This document shows positions 55,864 to 64,000 of a DNA stretch of 64,000 nt, one piece after another. The stretch is from Bog-756 sp963699105. GTDB taxonomy: Bacteria > Actinomycetota > Acidimicrobiia > Acidimicrobiales > RAAP-2. The stretch is taken from positions 434,001-498,000 of the forward strand of contig CAVOTI010000001.1 in NCBI GenBank assembly GCA_963699105.1. The letters run 5' to 3'. Made by a program: the position numbers and the translations under genes. The notes beneath the pieces are model-generated. The model had not been told where the DNA came from. It made no database searches and was given only the letters and a program-made list of their open reading frames with translations. Every line of letters begins with the position of its first letter. The stretch's first letter is position 1.

Positions 55864-56982
55864 GTGACATTCCTCAGCTTGATGATCCACAACCTCTGGT
55901 CGAGGAAGGCCCGGTCTCTGGGCCTGGCCCTGTCGGTGGCCATCGCCGTGATGGCGGTGGTGACGCTCGACGTCACCAGCAGCGGCCTCGAGCAGTCGGC
56001 CGCCGCCATCATCTCGGTGGGGAAAGCCGACTTCACCGTGGTTCAAAAGGGCGTCTCGGACACCTTGGCCAGCGCCATCGACCAAGGGCAGCTGACCACC
56101 CTGCGGAAGACGCCCGGGGTGTCCAGCGTGGTCGGAGTGCTGGTCGAGACCCAGCACATCAACGCCGACAACCCTGTCTTCATAGAGATCGGGATCAACC
56201 CGGGCGATCTGGCCCCTTTCGGCGTGAAGGTCGTGGCCGGGTCGGCCTACGGGGCCACGGCCACCAATCAGGTCATGCTGGGTTGGCGGGCCGCTGACAA
56301 CCTGGGGATCGGGGTCGGCGGCAGGTTCGACGCCAACGGAACCTGGAACACGGTGACGGGCATCTATTCGACGGGAAATGCCTTCGGTGACGCCGGCGCC
56401 ATGTTCCCGCTGCCGGCCATCCAGGGCTACAACCGGGTCCCGGGCATCGTCACCCTGGCCTTCGTGAAGGTCAACCCGGGGACCTCGATCAACGCGGTGG
56501 CCGATCACATCGATCACGCCCAACCCGAACTGATCACCATCCGCACCGCCTCCCAGTTCGGCCGGGCGGATCAGAGCCTGGTCTATCTCCAGGCTGCGGT
56601 CAACGGAAGCACGGTGCTGGCTATCCTCATCGGTGCGGTGATCGTGGGCGACACCATGCTCCTGTCCCTGTTCGAGCGGACCCGCGAGTTCGGCCTCCTG
56701 CGGGCGGTGGGGTGGACCCGTCGCCGAACGGTCACGCTGCTGGTGGGCGAAAGCCTGATGCTGGCCGTTGCCGGCGCCGCGTTCGGCGTCACCCTGTCGT
56801 TTCTGGTGGCGGCGGGGCTGGCCCATCTCCCCGAGCTCCGAGGCATCTTGCACCCGGACTTCACCGAAGGTGCTTTCTGGCGAGCGCTCTTCACCGCCCT
56901 CGGAATGACCTTTATCGGAGCTCTCTACCCTACGACGAGAGCGGCGCTGCTCACTCCCCTCAAGGCCCTCAGCTATGAGTGA
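55864..56982 (+). CDS. ABC transporter permease, MacB/FtsX type
   Basis: 372 residues from GTG 55864 (VTFLSLMIHNLWSRKARSLG). There is one helix near the N-terminus (ALSVAIAVMAVVTLDVTSSG), a large extracellular MacB-type domain (about 45-225), then three helices (STVLAILIGAVIVGDTMLLS; LMLAVAGAAFGVTLSFLVAA; ALFTALGMTFIGALYPTTRA). The EFGLLRAVGWTRRRTVTLLV coupling helix is typical. It forms an exporter or signalling complex with the ATPase that overlaps its last codons. Intact. Confidence 0.92.
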   Translation: MTFLSLMIHNLWSRKARSLGLALSVAIAVMAVVTLDVTSSGLEQSAAAIISVGKADFTVVQKGVSDTLASAIDQGQLTTLRKTPGVSSVVGVLVETQHINADNPVFIEIGINPGDLAPFGVKVVAGSAYGATATNQVMLGWRAADNLGIGVGGRFDANGTWNTVTGIYSTGNAFGDAGAMFPLPAIQGYNRVPGIVTLAFVKVNPGTSINAVADHIDHAQPELITIRTASQFGRADQSLVYLQAAVNGSTVLAILIGAVIVGDTMLLSLFERTREFGLLRAVGWTRRRTVTLLVGESLMLAVAGAAFGVTLSFLVAAGLAHLPELRGILHPDFTEGAFWRALFTALGMTFIGALYPTTRAALLTPLKALSYE

Positions 56983-57676
56983 GGAACAACTGGCGGTCGA
57001 CGTGAAGGCCGTCACCCGTGTCTATCCCGGCCAGGTCAACGCTCTGGCCGGGATCGATCTCAAAGTGGCCTTCGGGGAGTCAGTGGCCATCACCGGTCCG
57101 TCAGGGTGCGGCAAATCGACCCTGCTCCACCTGCTGGCGGCCATCGACTCTCCCACCTCGGGCACGGTGGTGGTGGCGGGTCACGACCTGGCCGGTCTGC
57201 ATGACCTGAGCAGCTACCGACGGGAGGAGGTCGGCCTGGTCTTTCAATTCCACAACCTCCTTCCCCAACTGTCCTCCCTGGCCAATGTGGAGCTACCCAT
57301 GTTCGGCACCCACCTGTCGGCTCGGCACCGAAAGGCCCGGGCTGGCGAGCTGCTGGACGAGGTGGGACTGGGAGGGCGCGAGCGCCGCCTCCCGACCGAG
57401 CTGTCGGGCGGGGAGCGCCAGCGGGTTGCCATCGCCCGGGCATTGGCCAACAGACCGAAGATCCTCCTGGCCGACGAGCCCACCGGCAGTCTCGATTCGG
57501 CATCCACCCAGCGCTTCTTGGAGCTGCTCGACCGGCTCGGATCTGCCGGGATGACCATCGTGATGGTGACTCATGCCGCCGATGTCGCCGCCCACGCCCA
57601 CCGGGTCATCGAGATGAGTGACGGGAGAATCGCCAACCAGGGATCGCCTCAGGCCCTCATCACTCCGACGGCGTAG
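56975..57676 (+). CDS. ABC transporter ATP-binding protein, MacB/LolD type
   Basis: 233 residues, intact. Walker A GPSGCGKSTLLHLLAAID, Q-loop VGLVFQFHNLLPQLS, signature TELSGGERQRVAIARALA, Walker B ILLADEPTGSLDS, and H-loop VMVTHAADVAAHAHRV. The ATG at 56975 lies inside the end of the permease gene (8-nt overlap), a sign of coupled translation. Substrate unknown. Confidence 0.95.
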   Translation: MSEEQLAVDVKAVTRVYPGQVNALAGIDLKVAFGESVAITGPSGCGKSTLLHLLAAIDSPTSGTVVVAGHDLAGLHDLSSYRREEVGLVFQFHNLLPQLSSLANVELPMFGTHLSARHRKARAGELLDEVGLGGRERRLPTELSGGERQRVAIARALANRPKILLADEPTGSLDSASTQRFLELLDRLGSAGMTIVMVTHAADVAAHAHRVIEMSDGRIANQGSPQALITPTA

Positions 57677-57719
57677 CCCCTCGCCACCTGCTCGCCCGAA
57701 CACCGCCGACGCGGGAAAA

Positions 57720-57734
57720 GGGACCTTGGCCCCT
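57720..57734 (+). promoter_or_regulatory. DosR-box-like palindrome, site D (heme beta-barrel gene)
   Basis: GGGACCTTGGCCCCT, ending 58 nt before the ATG at 57793, in the 116-nt gap after the ABC ATPase gene. It fits the shared pattern with one substitution in the right-hand part. Confidence 0.65.
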
Positions 57735-57792
57735 AGTGGCAAGGGGCGGTGGCTGGTTCACTCGTGATGAAAGGTCGACCATCCGACGAGAA

Positions 57793-58356
57793 ATGGACAA
57801 TGCCATGACAGATGAATGGGGGCCCCTGGGGCCATTGGCCGGCGAGTGGGAGGGTGAGGGGGGTCTCGACACCGCCTTCTCCCACAAGGAGGGCCGGGTG
57901 CTCGACACGCCCTATCTCGAAAAGTGCACGCTCAAGCCATTCGGGCCGGTCGACAACGGCAGCCAGCATCTCTACGGTCTCGACTACCGAAGTGCCATGT
58001 GGCGAGGTGACGAAGACAATCCCTTCCATACCGAGGTCGGCTACTGGCTGTGGGACGCCGACACCGGAGAGGTGATGCGGGGCTTCGTGGTCCCCCGGGG
58101 CATCACCGTACTGGCCGGTGGGACGGCTGATGCCGGGTCGGGCACCTTCACCTTGATGGCCGCCCTGGGCGGAGCCCAGTACGCCATCGGCGAAAACCTC
58201 TACCTGGCCAAGAACGCCAGCACGTTGAGCTACCGGGTGACGATCTCTTCGGGCAACGACACCTGGTCCTACGACGAGACCACGATGCTCCAGATGAAGG
58301 AGTTCCCCGAGCCGTTCGCCCATACCGACCACAACACGTTGCACCGTCTGGCCTGA
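57793..58356 (+). CDS. heme-binding beta-barrel protein (nitrobindin/THAP4-like)
   Basis: 187 residues from ATG 57793 (ATG 57805 is an alternative). The opening GPLGPLAGEWEGEGGLDTAF is the nitrobindin-type G-x-W-x-G lead. Barrel strands follow (TEVGYWLWDADTGEVMRGFV; TVLAGGTADAGSGTFTLMAA; NASTLSYRVTISSGNDTWSY), ending in EPFAHTDHNTLHRL, whose His would be the axial heme ligand. The relatives isomerise peroxynitrite and bind NO weakly. A DosR-like box upstream fits NO or hypoxia control. Confidence 0.82.
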   Translation: MDNAMTDEWGPLGPLAGEWEGEGGLDTAFSHKEGRVLDTPYLEKCTLKPFGPVDNGSQHLYGLDYRSAMWRGDEDNPFHTEVGYWLWDADTGEVMRGFVVPRGITVLAGGTADAGSGTFTLMAALGGAQYAIGENLYLAKNASTLSYRVTISSGNDTWSYDETTMLQMKEFPEPFAHTDHNTLHRLA

Positions 58357-58414
58357 GCTGCCCACGCCAATCGGAATCGCCCGATCGGTTCCCCTCTGCG
58401 GACCACGAGACGTG

Positions 58415-58591
58415 ATGCGTAACCTGTTCGGCGGTTTGCCATGGTCGAGAAAGGCGGTCTGGCTGGCCGCCTCAGGCGTGATGGCGGCATGGTGCTTCTC
58501 CGCCTGCGGCACGGCCCAGGCGTCAAGGTCGGCGGCCCGTCCCCGGGCTGATGATCTCGCACCCATCGCGACGGCCGTCTGGGTCTACTGA
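58415..58591 (+). CDS. possible small secreted or lipid-anchored peptide
   Basis: 58 codons from ATG 58415: MRNLFGGLPWSRKAVWLAAS, then GVMAAWCFSACGTAQASRSA, and the end DDLAPIATAVWVY. A basic start, a hydrophobic core and Ser-Ala-Cys-Gly look like a lipoprotein signal, though the -3 residue is Phe. There is no strong ribosome site. It sits in the otherwise gene-free 58357-58804. Confidence 0.35.
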   Translation: MRNLFGGLPWSRKAVWLAASGVMAAWCFSACGTAQASRSAARPRADDLAPIATAVWVY

Positions 58592-58804
58592 GGCATCGGA
58601 CGACGGTGCCGGGAGGCAACCTGACGCCAACCGACCTGACGACAAAGGGCCCTCCGCCTCTGGTCGGTAGTCGGGCGTCGGGAGATGATGGGGCGAGGTG
58701 GAGCACAGACGAGACGACAGGGGGAACGGGATGGAGGTGGCGCAACCGGCACCGAGTCACGCTCCTCGACGCGCCAGTGAGCCCGGCGACACCGCCGGAG
58801 CATC

Positions 58805-61605
58805 ATGAGCGTCGACCCGACGACCGACGCCGAATTGGTGCTGAGCCAGGTCCGATCGGTCCTGGACGACCTGTTCGGAGAGCAGTACGACACCGTGACT
58901 CTGCAAAGCGACCTGGCAGGCGACCTCGGCCTCGACAGTCTGGCGGCGGTCGAACTCCACGACCGATTGGAGGACGCCTTCGGTGTCACGCTGCCCGACG
59001 ACGTCCTGGCCGAGGCCAGCACTCCCGGAGAGTGGCTCCGGGCCGTGGTGGAAGCCCGGGGCGGAGCTGGGCATCCCGGCAGGAGCACGGCCGTCACCCC
59101 ACCGGCGGTGCGCCCAGCCGGGGAGGAGTGGCCGAAAACGGCCCGGACCCTGACCGAGGCCTTGGCCTGGCACGCCGAACGGCATCCCGATCTCGTGAGT
59201 ATCCGGATACTCGGCTCCGGTGGCCCGTCCCCGGCCCGAGAGCTCACATACCGGGCGTTAGCCGATCATTCCACCACGCTGGCCCACGGTCTCCTGGCCG
59301 GCGGCCTCGATCAGGGCGGGCGGGTGGCCATCATGCTTCCCACCGGTCCTGACTATTTCATGGCCTTCCTCGGCACTCTCCTGGCCGGCGGCGTTCCCGT
59401 CCCCATCTACCCGCCCGTCAACCCCTCGGTCCTCGAACAGCACGTGGATCGCCAGACCCAGCTGCTGGAGAATGCCGGTGCCAGTATTCTCGTGGCCGAG
59501 TCCGAAACCCAGGCCATGGCCCCGGAGTTGTGCAGGCGGGTCTCCGCCCTGCGGGCGGTATGCACCCCGAGGGGGATCGCCGAAACCGGTGGACCGACCG
59601 TCACCCTCCCCCTGGTCGGAGCGGACGACACGGCGCTGATCCAGTACACCTCGGGGAGCACCAGTGATCCTAAAGGGGTCGTGCTCAGTCACGCCCAGAT
59701 ACTGGCCAATGTGCGGTCTCTGGGTCAGGCGGTCGACGTGAGAACCGATGACGTGTTCGTGAGCTGGCTCCCCCTGTACCACGACATGGGTCTCATCGGT
59801 GCCTGGCACACCGGCCTGCTCTTCGGTTTTCCCCTCGTGCTGCTGTCCCCGTTCCAGTTCCTGGCTCGACCGGCCAGTTGGCTGGAGGCGATTTCGGCCA
59901 ACTCGGGGACGCTGTCAGCCGCCCCGAACTTCGCCTACCAGACCTGTGTGGATCGGATATCCGATCAAGAGATCGATGGGATCGACCTGTCGTCGTGGCG
60001 GGCGGCGTTCAACGGATCGGAACCGATCAGCGCGTCGACCATCGATCGGTTCGCCACCCGCTTCCAGGGCGTCGGCTTCCGTCGTCAGGCGATGTGCCCG
60101 GCCTACGGATTGGCCGAAGTGGGGGTGGGACTCACCCTCACTCCGCCCGGCCGCGGCGCCGTGGTCGACGTTCTGGAGCGTCGTCCCCTGCAGGGCTCGG
60201 GCCACGCCGTCCGAGCGGCAAGCGGCGACGTCAACACCGTGGCGGTCGTCGGCTGCGGTATGGCGGCGCCGGGTTACGACATCCGGATGATCGACAGCAA
60301 GGGGAATCCCTTGCCCGATCTCCGGGAGGGGAAGATCCAGTGCCGCGGACCATCGGCGACCCACGGTTACTTCGGGGACGAGGTCTCCAGTCGGGCTCTG
60401 TGGGATCGGGGCTGGCTCGATACCGGCGATCTCGGGTACCTGAGGGACGGAGAGCTGTTTCTCACCGGGCGGGCCAAGGACTTGATCATCCGGGGTGGGC
60501 GCAACATTCACCCCGAGGACCTCGAGCGAGCCCTGGCCGAGCTGGACGGGGTGGCATCCGACGGGGTGGCCGTCTTCGCCAGCGCCGATCCGAGACGGGG
60601 CACCGAGCGGGTGGTGGTCGTCATCGAGACCGGTCTCGATGGGCCCGCCGCCCGCCATGCCCTCTGGGTCCTGGCGGGAAGGACGGCAGCCGAGGCCACG
60701 GGAGTGACGCCCGACGAGATCGTGCTCGTTCCCCCGGGCTCGATCCTCCGGACCCCGAGCCTCAAGATCCGCCGGGGCGCCACCCGTGACGCTTACCAGG
60801 CCGGTCGGTTGAGCCCTGGTGACCCGGAGACCACCGCCCCGCCGACGGCTGCCGGGCGGTGGCGCCGACGAGAGCTCTACCGAACGATGGGCACCGGCCT
60901 GGCGTCATGGGCGTACGGCGCCTACGTGTGGGGGCTGCTGATCGCCATCGGACTCCCGCTGTGGGTCGTGGTCCGACTTCCGACAGGGCCCCGCCTCCGG
61001 TGGACACTGACCCGGGCCGCCGGTCGGTCCCTGCTGGCCCTGGCCGACATGAGCCTGCAGGTCCGAGGGGCCTTCTCCCCGGATGGGCCGGTGGTGGTGG
61101 TGGCCAACCACTCGAGCTTCGTCGACGCCCTGGCCCTCATACTGGCCACACCGGAACCCGTGGTCTTCGTCACCAGTACCGACATGAAACAGCACAGGCT
61201 GGTCGGCAGCTTCCTGCGCCGATTCGGCTGTGTGTTCGTCCACCGCGGTCAGGCCGAACGGGGTGAGGAGGACGTGAACATGATGGCCGATCTCGTCCGG
61301 AACGGTAAGCACCTGGCCATCTTCCCGAAGGGTCGATCACTCCGGCCGCCGGCCTGCGCCCCTTCCATCTCGGGGCATTCGCGGTGGCCACTGCTGCCGG
61401 TTGTCCGGTCCTCCCTGTCGGCATCCGGGGGACGCGGGACATCGTCCGTCCGGGGACCTCCCGACCGCACCGCGCCGCAGCAGAGGTCGTCATCGGGATT
61501 CCCATCCTTCCCGACGGGGAGGGATTCGCCAGCCAGGCCGACCTCAGCCGTCGTGCCCGTGAGGCCATCGCCGAGCTCAGTGATGAGCTCGAGATCGAAC
61601 GGTGA
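58805..61605 (+). CDS. ACP - acyl-AMP ligase - PlsC acyltransferase fusion (one frameshift)
   Basis: From ATG 58805, after GGAGC; about 934 residues after correction. Residues 8-80 are an acyl carrier protein (GDLGLDSLAAVELHDRLEDA, phosphopantetheine Ser about 45). Residues 110-660 are an acyl-CoA/ACP ligase (QYTSGSTSDPKGVVLSHAQI; GWLDTGDLGYLRDGELFLTG; AKDLIIRGGRNIHPEDLERA). Residues 690-933 have a membrane-near helix and a PlsC acyltransferase (VVVANHSSFVDALALIL; GCVFVHRGQAERGEE; then FP, a shift near 61330, and GSITPAAGLRPFHLGAFAVA). It could activate a fatty acid, hold it on its own ACP and pass it to a lysophospholipid or glycerol phosphate. Intact in sense; no partner cluster. Confidence 0.87.
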
Positions 61606-61687
61606 AGGACCGTGGCCGCCGCCCACTCCCTCTGACCTCGGGTCCGGCCCTCGCAGCCGAACCCCGGGGGACGTGCCGGGCCCGGCC

Positions 61688-63886
61688 GTGACCGAGCCTG
61701 TCGACGATGCAGCCGCCTCGTCGGCGACTCCCAGCGTCTCCGAGGCGCTCCGGCCCCTCAACGACCGGGGGCTCGCCTCTCTGAGCCGCTTGGGGCGCCG
61801 GTGGGGAGAGGCGCTCGGACAAGGACCGCCCCCGTTGCCGGTGGACCCGTCCCTGGCCCGCTCGCAGGAGGGGCCCACGCCCTCACGCTTCGGCCGCTTC
61901 ACCCCGACCTCCATGTTCCGGGTCGAGGGACCGCGGGAGGTCTTGGCCACCGAGCGGGCCACGGCGCCGGGGCCGGTTGGTGTCGGAATCCTGCACCGCC
62001 TGCGCCGGACGGTGGTGGGTCCCCCCCTGGCCAGCACGGCGGTGGTACACGAGCGCATGCGAAAGCTCCTCGCCCTGCCGGTGTTGTCGGGGGACCTGCT
62101 GTCCTCGGTGGCCTACGGCCCCGAAGCCATGGTGGCGGTGCTGGTACTGGCGGGCACGGGAGCGCTCCGGCTCGAGCTCCCGCTGGGACTGGCCCTGGTG
62201 ACGTTGATCATCTGCGTCGGCGTGTCCTACCGCCAGACGGTCCGGGCCTATCCGTCGGGCGCCGGGTCCTACATCGTGGCCACCGACAACCTCGGGGAGA
62301 TCGCCGGTCTGGCGGCGGCCACCGGACTGATCATCGATTACATCCTGACGGTGGCGGTCTCGGTGACGGCCGGGGTGGCCTCCGTCACCTCGGCCGTCCC
62401 CAGCCTGCGATCCGACACGGTGGTGCTCGGAGTGTTGGTGATCGCCGTGCTGTTGGCCGGGAACCTGCGAGGGGTACGCCAGGCGGGAAACCTCTTCGCC
62501 CTGCCCACCTATCTGTTTCTGCTGGCCATGGCGGCGCTCATCGTCGGCGGCTTCGTCAAGGCGGCCGAACACGACTTCACCACCATGCCACCACCGCACG
62601 TCACCGCCGTCACCGTCACCGGTCCGCTGCTCGTCCTGCGGGCCTTCGCATCCGGGGCCACGTCCATGACCGGCATCGAAGCCGTGTCCAATGCCGTTCC
62701 GGTGTTCCCGGCCGGTGCAGTGGCTGAACGCCCGGACCGTTCTCACCGGCATGGTGGCCATCCTCCTCGTGCTGCTCGCCTCTCTGTTGGTGTTGATCCA
62801 CCTGGAGGGGTCGTGCCCAACGACAACCAAACCCTGCTGTCACAACTGGCGGCCCAGGTCTTCGGCCGCGACCGCGTTGTACGGGTTCATCCAGGCGGCC
62901 ACCGCCCTGGAGCTGGTATTCGCGGCCGACACCGCGTTCAACGACCTGCCCCGCGTCCTCTTCTTCATGGCCCGGAACGACCATGCCCCCCGAGCCTTTC
63001 TGAGGATGGGCGACCGCCTGGCCTACAGCAACGGCATCATCCTGCTGGCGGCGGCGTCGGCGGTGATCCTGGTGGCCTTCCACGGCCGTACCGAATCACT
63101 CATCCCCCTGTTCGCCGTGGGCGTCTTCTTGGCCTTTACCCTCTCCCAGGCCGGCATGGTGAGACGTTGGTGGCGGATCCGGGGTGCCCACTGGCGCAAG
63201 AGCATCGCCATCAATGCCCTGGGTGCGGTGGCGTCGGGACTGGTGCTGGTCACCGCGGCGGTGACCAAGTTCCTCGGTGGAGCCTGGGTGGTGGTGGTCG
63301 CCGTACCCCTGCTGACCCTTCTGCTCCTACGGATAAAAGGCCATTACGCCTCGGTGGAGGGACGGACCAGTGTGGCCGATGGCGGGAGGGACAACCTGGC
63401 CCTGGTGCCGACACCGCCGTCGGTGGGGCCCATGGCCGACCACCGGGAAGCGGGAGTCGGTGTGGCCACCACCCCCGAAGAGGTCCGCCACCTGTTGGTG
63501 GTGCCCAGGCCCGCATCGATCTTCCGAGCGTGCAGGCTCTCGCCTACGCCGTGTCCTTCGGCCAGCCGACTCTGGTACTCCACGTGAGCCCCGAGGAGAC
63601 GGAGGCAGAACGGTTCCAAACCGCCTGGGATCGCTGGGGCGCCCATGTACCGCTCGAGGTGGTGGTGTCCCCCTACGGCGCCGTGGTGGGGCCGATCGTC
63701 AACTATCTCGAGGTGCTCCACGCCCAGCGGCCGGACCTGACGTTGACGGTCGTCGTTCCCGAGATCAAGGTGAGGCGATGGTGGCACGGGCTCTTGCACG
63801 ATCATCTCGGTCAGCGACTACGCCAGGCCCTCGAACATCATGCCGGCATCGCCGTGACCGACGTGCCCTTCCATTTGCTCCGATGA
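61688..63886 (+). CDS. APC superfamily amino acid/cation permease (frameshifts)
   Basis: GTG 61688 is the suggested start (GTG 61673 is possible); about 730 residues after correction. A hydrophilic N-terminus leads to ALPVLSGDLLSSVAYGPEAM, GVSYRQTVRAYPSGAGSYIV, IAGLAAATGLIIDYILTVAV and GATSMTGIEAVSNAVPVF, the APC pattern. After a shift near 62710 come WLNARTVLTGMVAILLVLLA and, after further shifts near 62810 and 62875, LELVFAADTAFNDLPRVLFF, ARNDHAPRAFLRMGDRLAYS. After another shift near 63510, a cytosolic USP-like end (PSVQALAYAVSFGQPTLVLH, VVSPYGAVVGPIVNYLEVLH) finishes the protein. Potassium or amino acid uptake is possible. Confidence 0.85.
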   Translation: MTEPVDDAAASSATPSVSEALRPLNDRGLASLSRLGRRWGEALGQGPPPLPVDPSLARSQEGPTPSRFGRFTPTSMFRVEGPREVLATERATAPGPVGVGILHRLRRTVVGPPLASTAVVHERMRKLLALPVLSGDLLSSVAYGPEAMVAVLVLAGTGALRLELPLGLALVTLIICVGVSYRQTVRAYPSGAGSYIVATDNLGEIAGLAAATGLIIDYILTVAVSVTAGVASVTSAVPSLRSDTVVLGVLVIAVLLAGNLRGVRQAGNLFALPTYLFLLAMAALIVGGFVKAAEHDFTTMPPPHVTAVTVTGPLLVLRAFASGATSMTGIEAVSNAVPVFPAGAVAERPDRSHRHGGHPPRAARLSVGVDPPGGVVPNDNQTLLSQLAAQVFGRDRVVRVHPGGHRPGAGIRGRHRVQRPAPRPLLHGPERPCPPSLSEDGRPPGLQQRHHPAGGGVGGDPGGLPRPYRITHPPVRRGRLLGLYPLPGRHGETLVADPGCPLAQEHRHQCPGCGGVGTGAGHRGGDQVPRWSLGGGGRRTPADPSAPTDKRPLRLGGGTDQCGRWREGQPGPGADTAVGGAHGRPPGSGSRCGHHPRRGPPPVGGAQARIDLPSVQALAYAVSFGQPTLVLHVSPEETEAERFQTAWDRWGAHVPLEVVVSPYGAVVGPIVNYLEVLHAQRPDLTLTVVVPEIKVRRWWHGLLHDHLGQRLRQALEHHAGIAVTDVPFHLLR

Positions 63887-63924
63887 CCGACGGGAGAGCC
63901 CACCCCGAGCTCGCTCAGCGCTGG

Positions 63925-64000
63925 TCAGTCCATTTCCAGTACGGCCACATACGACTGCCCGGGCAGATCGCCCAACGTCTTGGCCTGGTGCCACCCCGTA
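63925..64000 (-). CDS. C-terminal end of a gene cut by the window edge
   Basis: Minus-strand frame TGWHQAKTLGDLPGQSYVAV, LEMD and TGA at 63925. Only about 24 residues are visible. The composition looks protein-like, but no family can be named. It would run into the end of the permease gene, 38 nt away. Confidence 0.4.
   Translation of the reverse strand, partial: TGWHQAKTLGDLPGQSYVAVLEMD

Noticed and set aside
58805..63886. One continuous 1693-codon frame covering the ligase and the permease
   Set aside because: The PlsC domain continues in another frame to a stop at 61605, and the permease start lies beyond it. The long frame between 61330 and 61690 is arginine/proline-rich and only appears open because high-GC DNA has few stops.
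1..64000. CRISPR array, transposase or prophage
   Set aside because: No regularly spaced repeats, no transposase or integrase motifs, and no phage structural genes were recognised on either strand. The only tandem repeat is the in-frame linker repeat at 9272.

Overview
The window is about 64 kb of very GC-rich DNA from an actinobacterium (Actinomycetota). An Acidimicrobiia-like member is my inference, not something the sequence proves. Supporting evidence is the mec-cysO-cysM / rph-rdgB gene order also known from mycobacteria, many lipoboxes and GTG starts, and families such as DUF1918, DUF4388, DUF2510 and a split GlnD/L,D-transpeptidase set.

Layout. 0-3.2 kb: nitroreductase (cut by the edge), peroxiredoxin, thioesterase, lipocalin-like and YceI genes. 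3.2-5.1 kb: fluoride-resistance locus with two crcB genes, two DUF190 genes and a clear fluoride riboswitch. 5.2-9.7 kb: DUF2254 and FUSC membrane proteins. 9.8-21.3 kb: small lipoproteins, small membrane proteins and stand-alone enzymes (DinB, DUF3089 hydrolase, epoxide-hydrolase fold, isochorismatase fold, FAD monooxygenase). 21.6-30.9 kb: tRNA-Val, tRNA-Cys, PhyH dioxygenase, glycosyltransferase, glnD, L,D-transpeptidase, enoyl-CoA hydratase, DUF4388. 31-36.3 kb: rdgB, rph, MBL hydrolase, cysM, cysO, mec, then smpB and tmRNA. 36.5-44.8 kb: SDR-ppsA operon convergent with a four-gene 2-oxoacid:ferredoxin oxidoreductase operon. 44.9-47.9 kb: adhP, DUF779, aldehyde dehydrogenase. 48.2-58.6 kb: DUF1918, flavin-binding PPOX proteins, GH65 enzyme, XRE-PPOX fusion, M50-CBS protease, APH-like kinase/AAA protein, ABC exporter, heme beta-barrel protein. 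58.8-64 kb: an ACP-acyl-AMP ligase-PlsC fusion and an APC permease.

Main observation: six copies of a 15-bp near-palindrome, GGGAC-N-TT-N-[GA]-N-CCCT, lie about 35-90 nt upstream of start codons at 36426, 44508, 48142, 52719, 55642 and 57720. They head the SDR-ppsA operon, the ferredoxin oxidoreductase operon, the DUF1918-PPOX-GH65 run, a small gene before XRE-PPOX, the kinase-M50 operon and the heme beta-barrel gene. The motif resembles the mycobacterial DosR (DevR) box, and several downstream families are those of the M. tuberculosis dormancy regulon. I infer a hypoxia/NO or energy-starvation regulon that couples pyruvate/PEP metabolism, sugar phosphorolysis and stress proteins. No regulator gene is in the window.

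Quality note: about twenty genes are broken by one-base shifts, mostly at short G/C runs, yet the protein continues intact in the next frame. These look like assembly indels rather than pseudogenes. I give whole-gene spans and mark the shifts.
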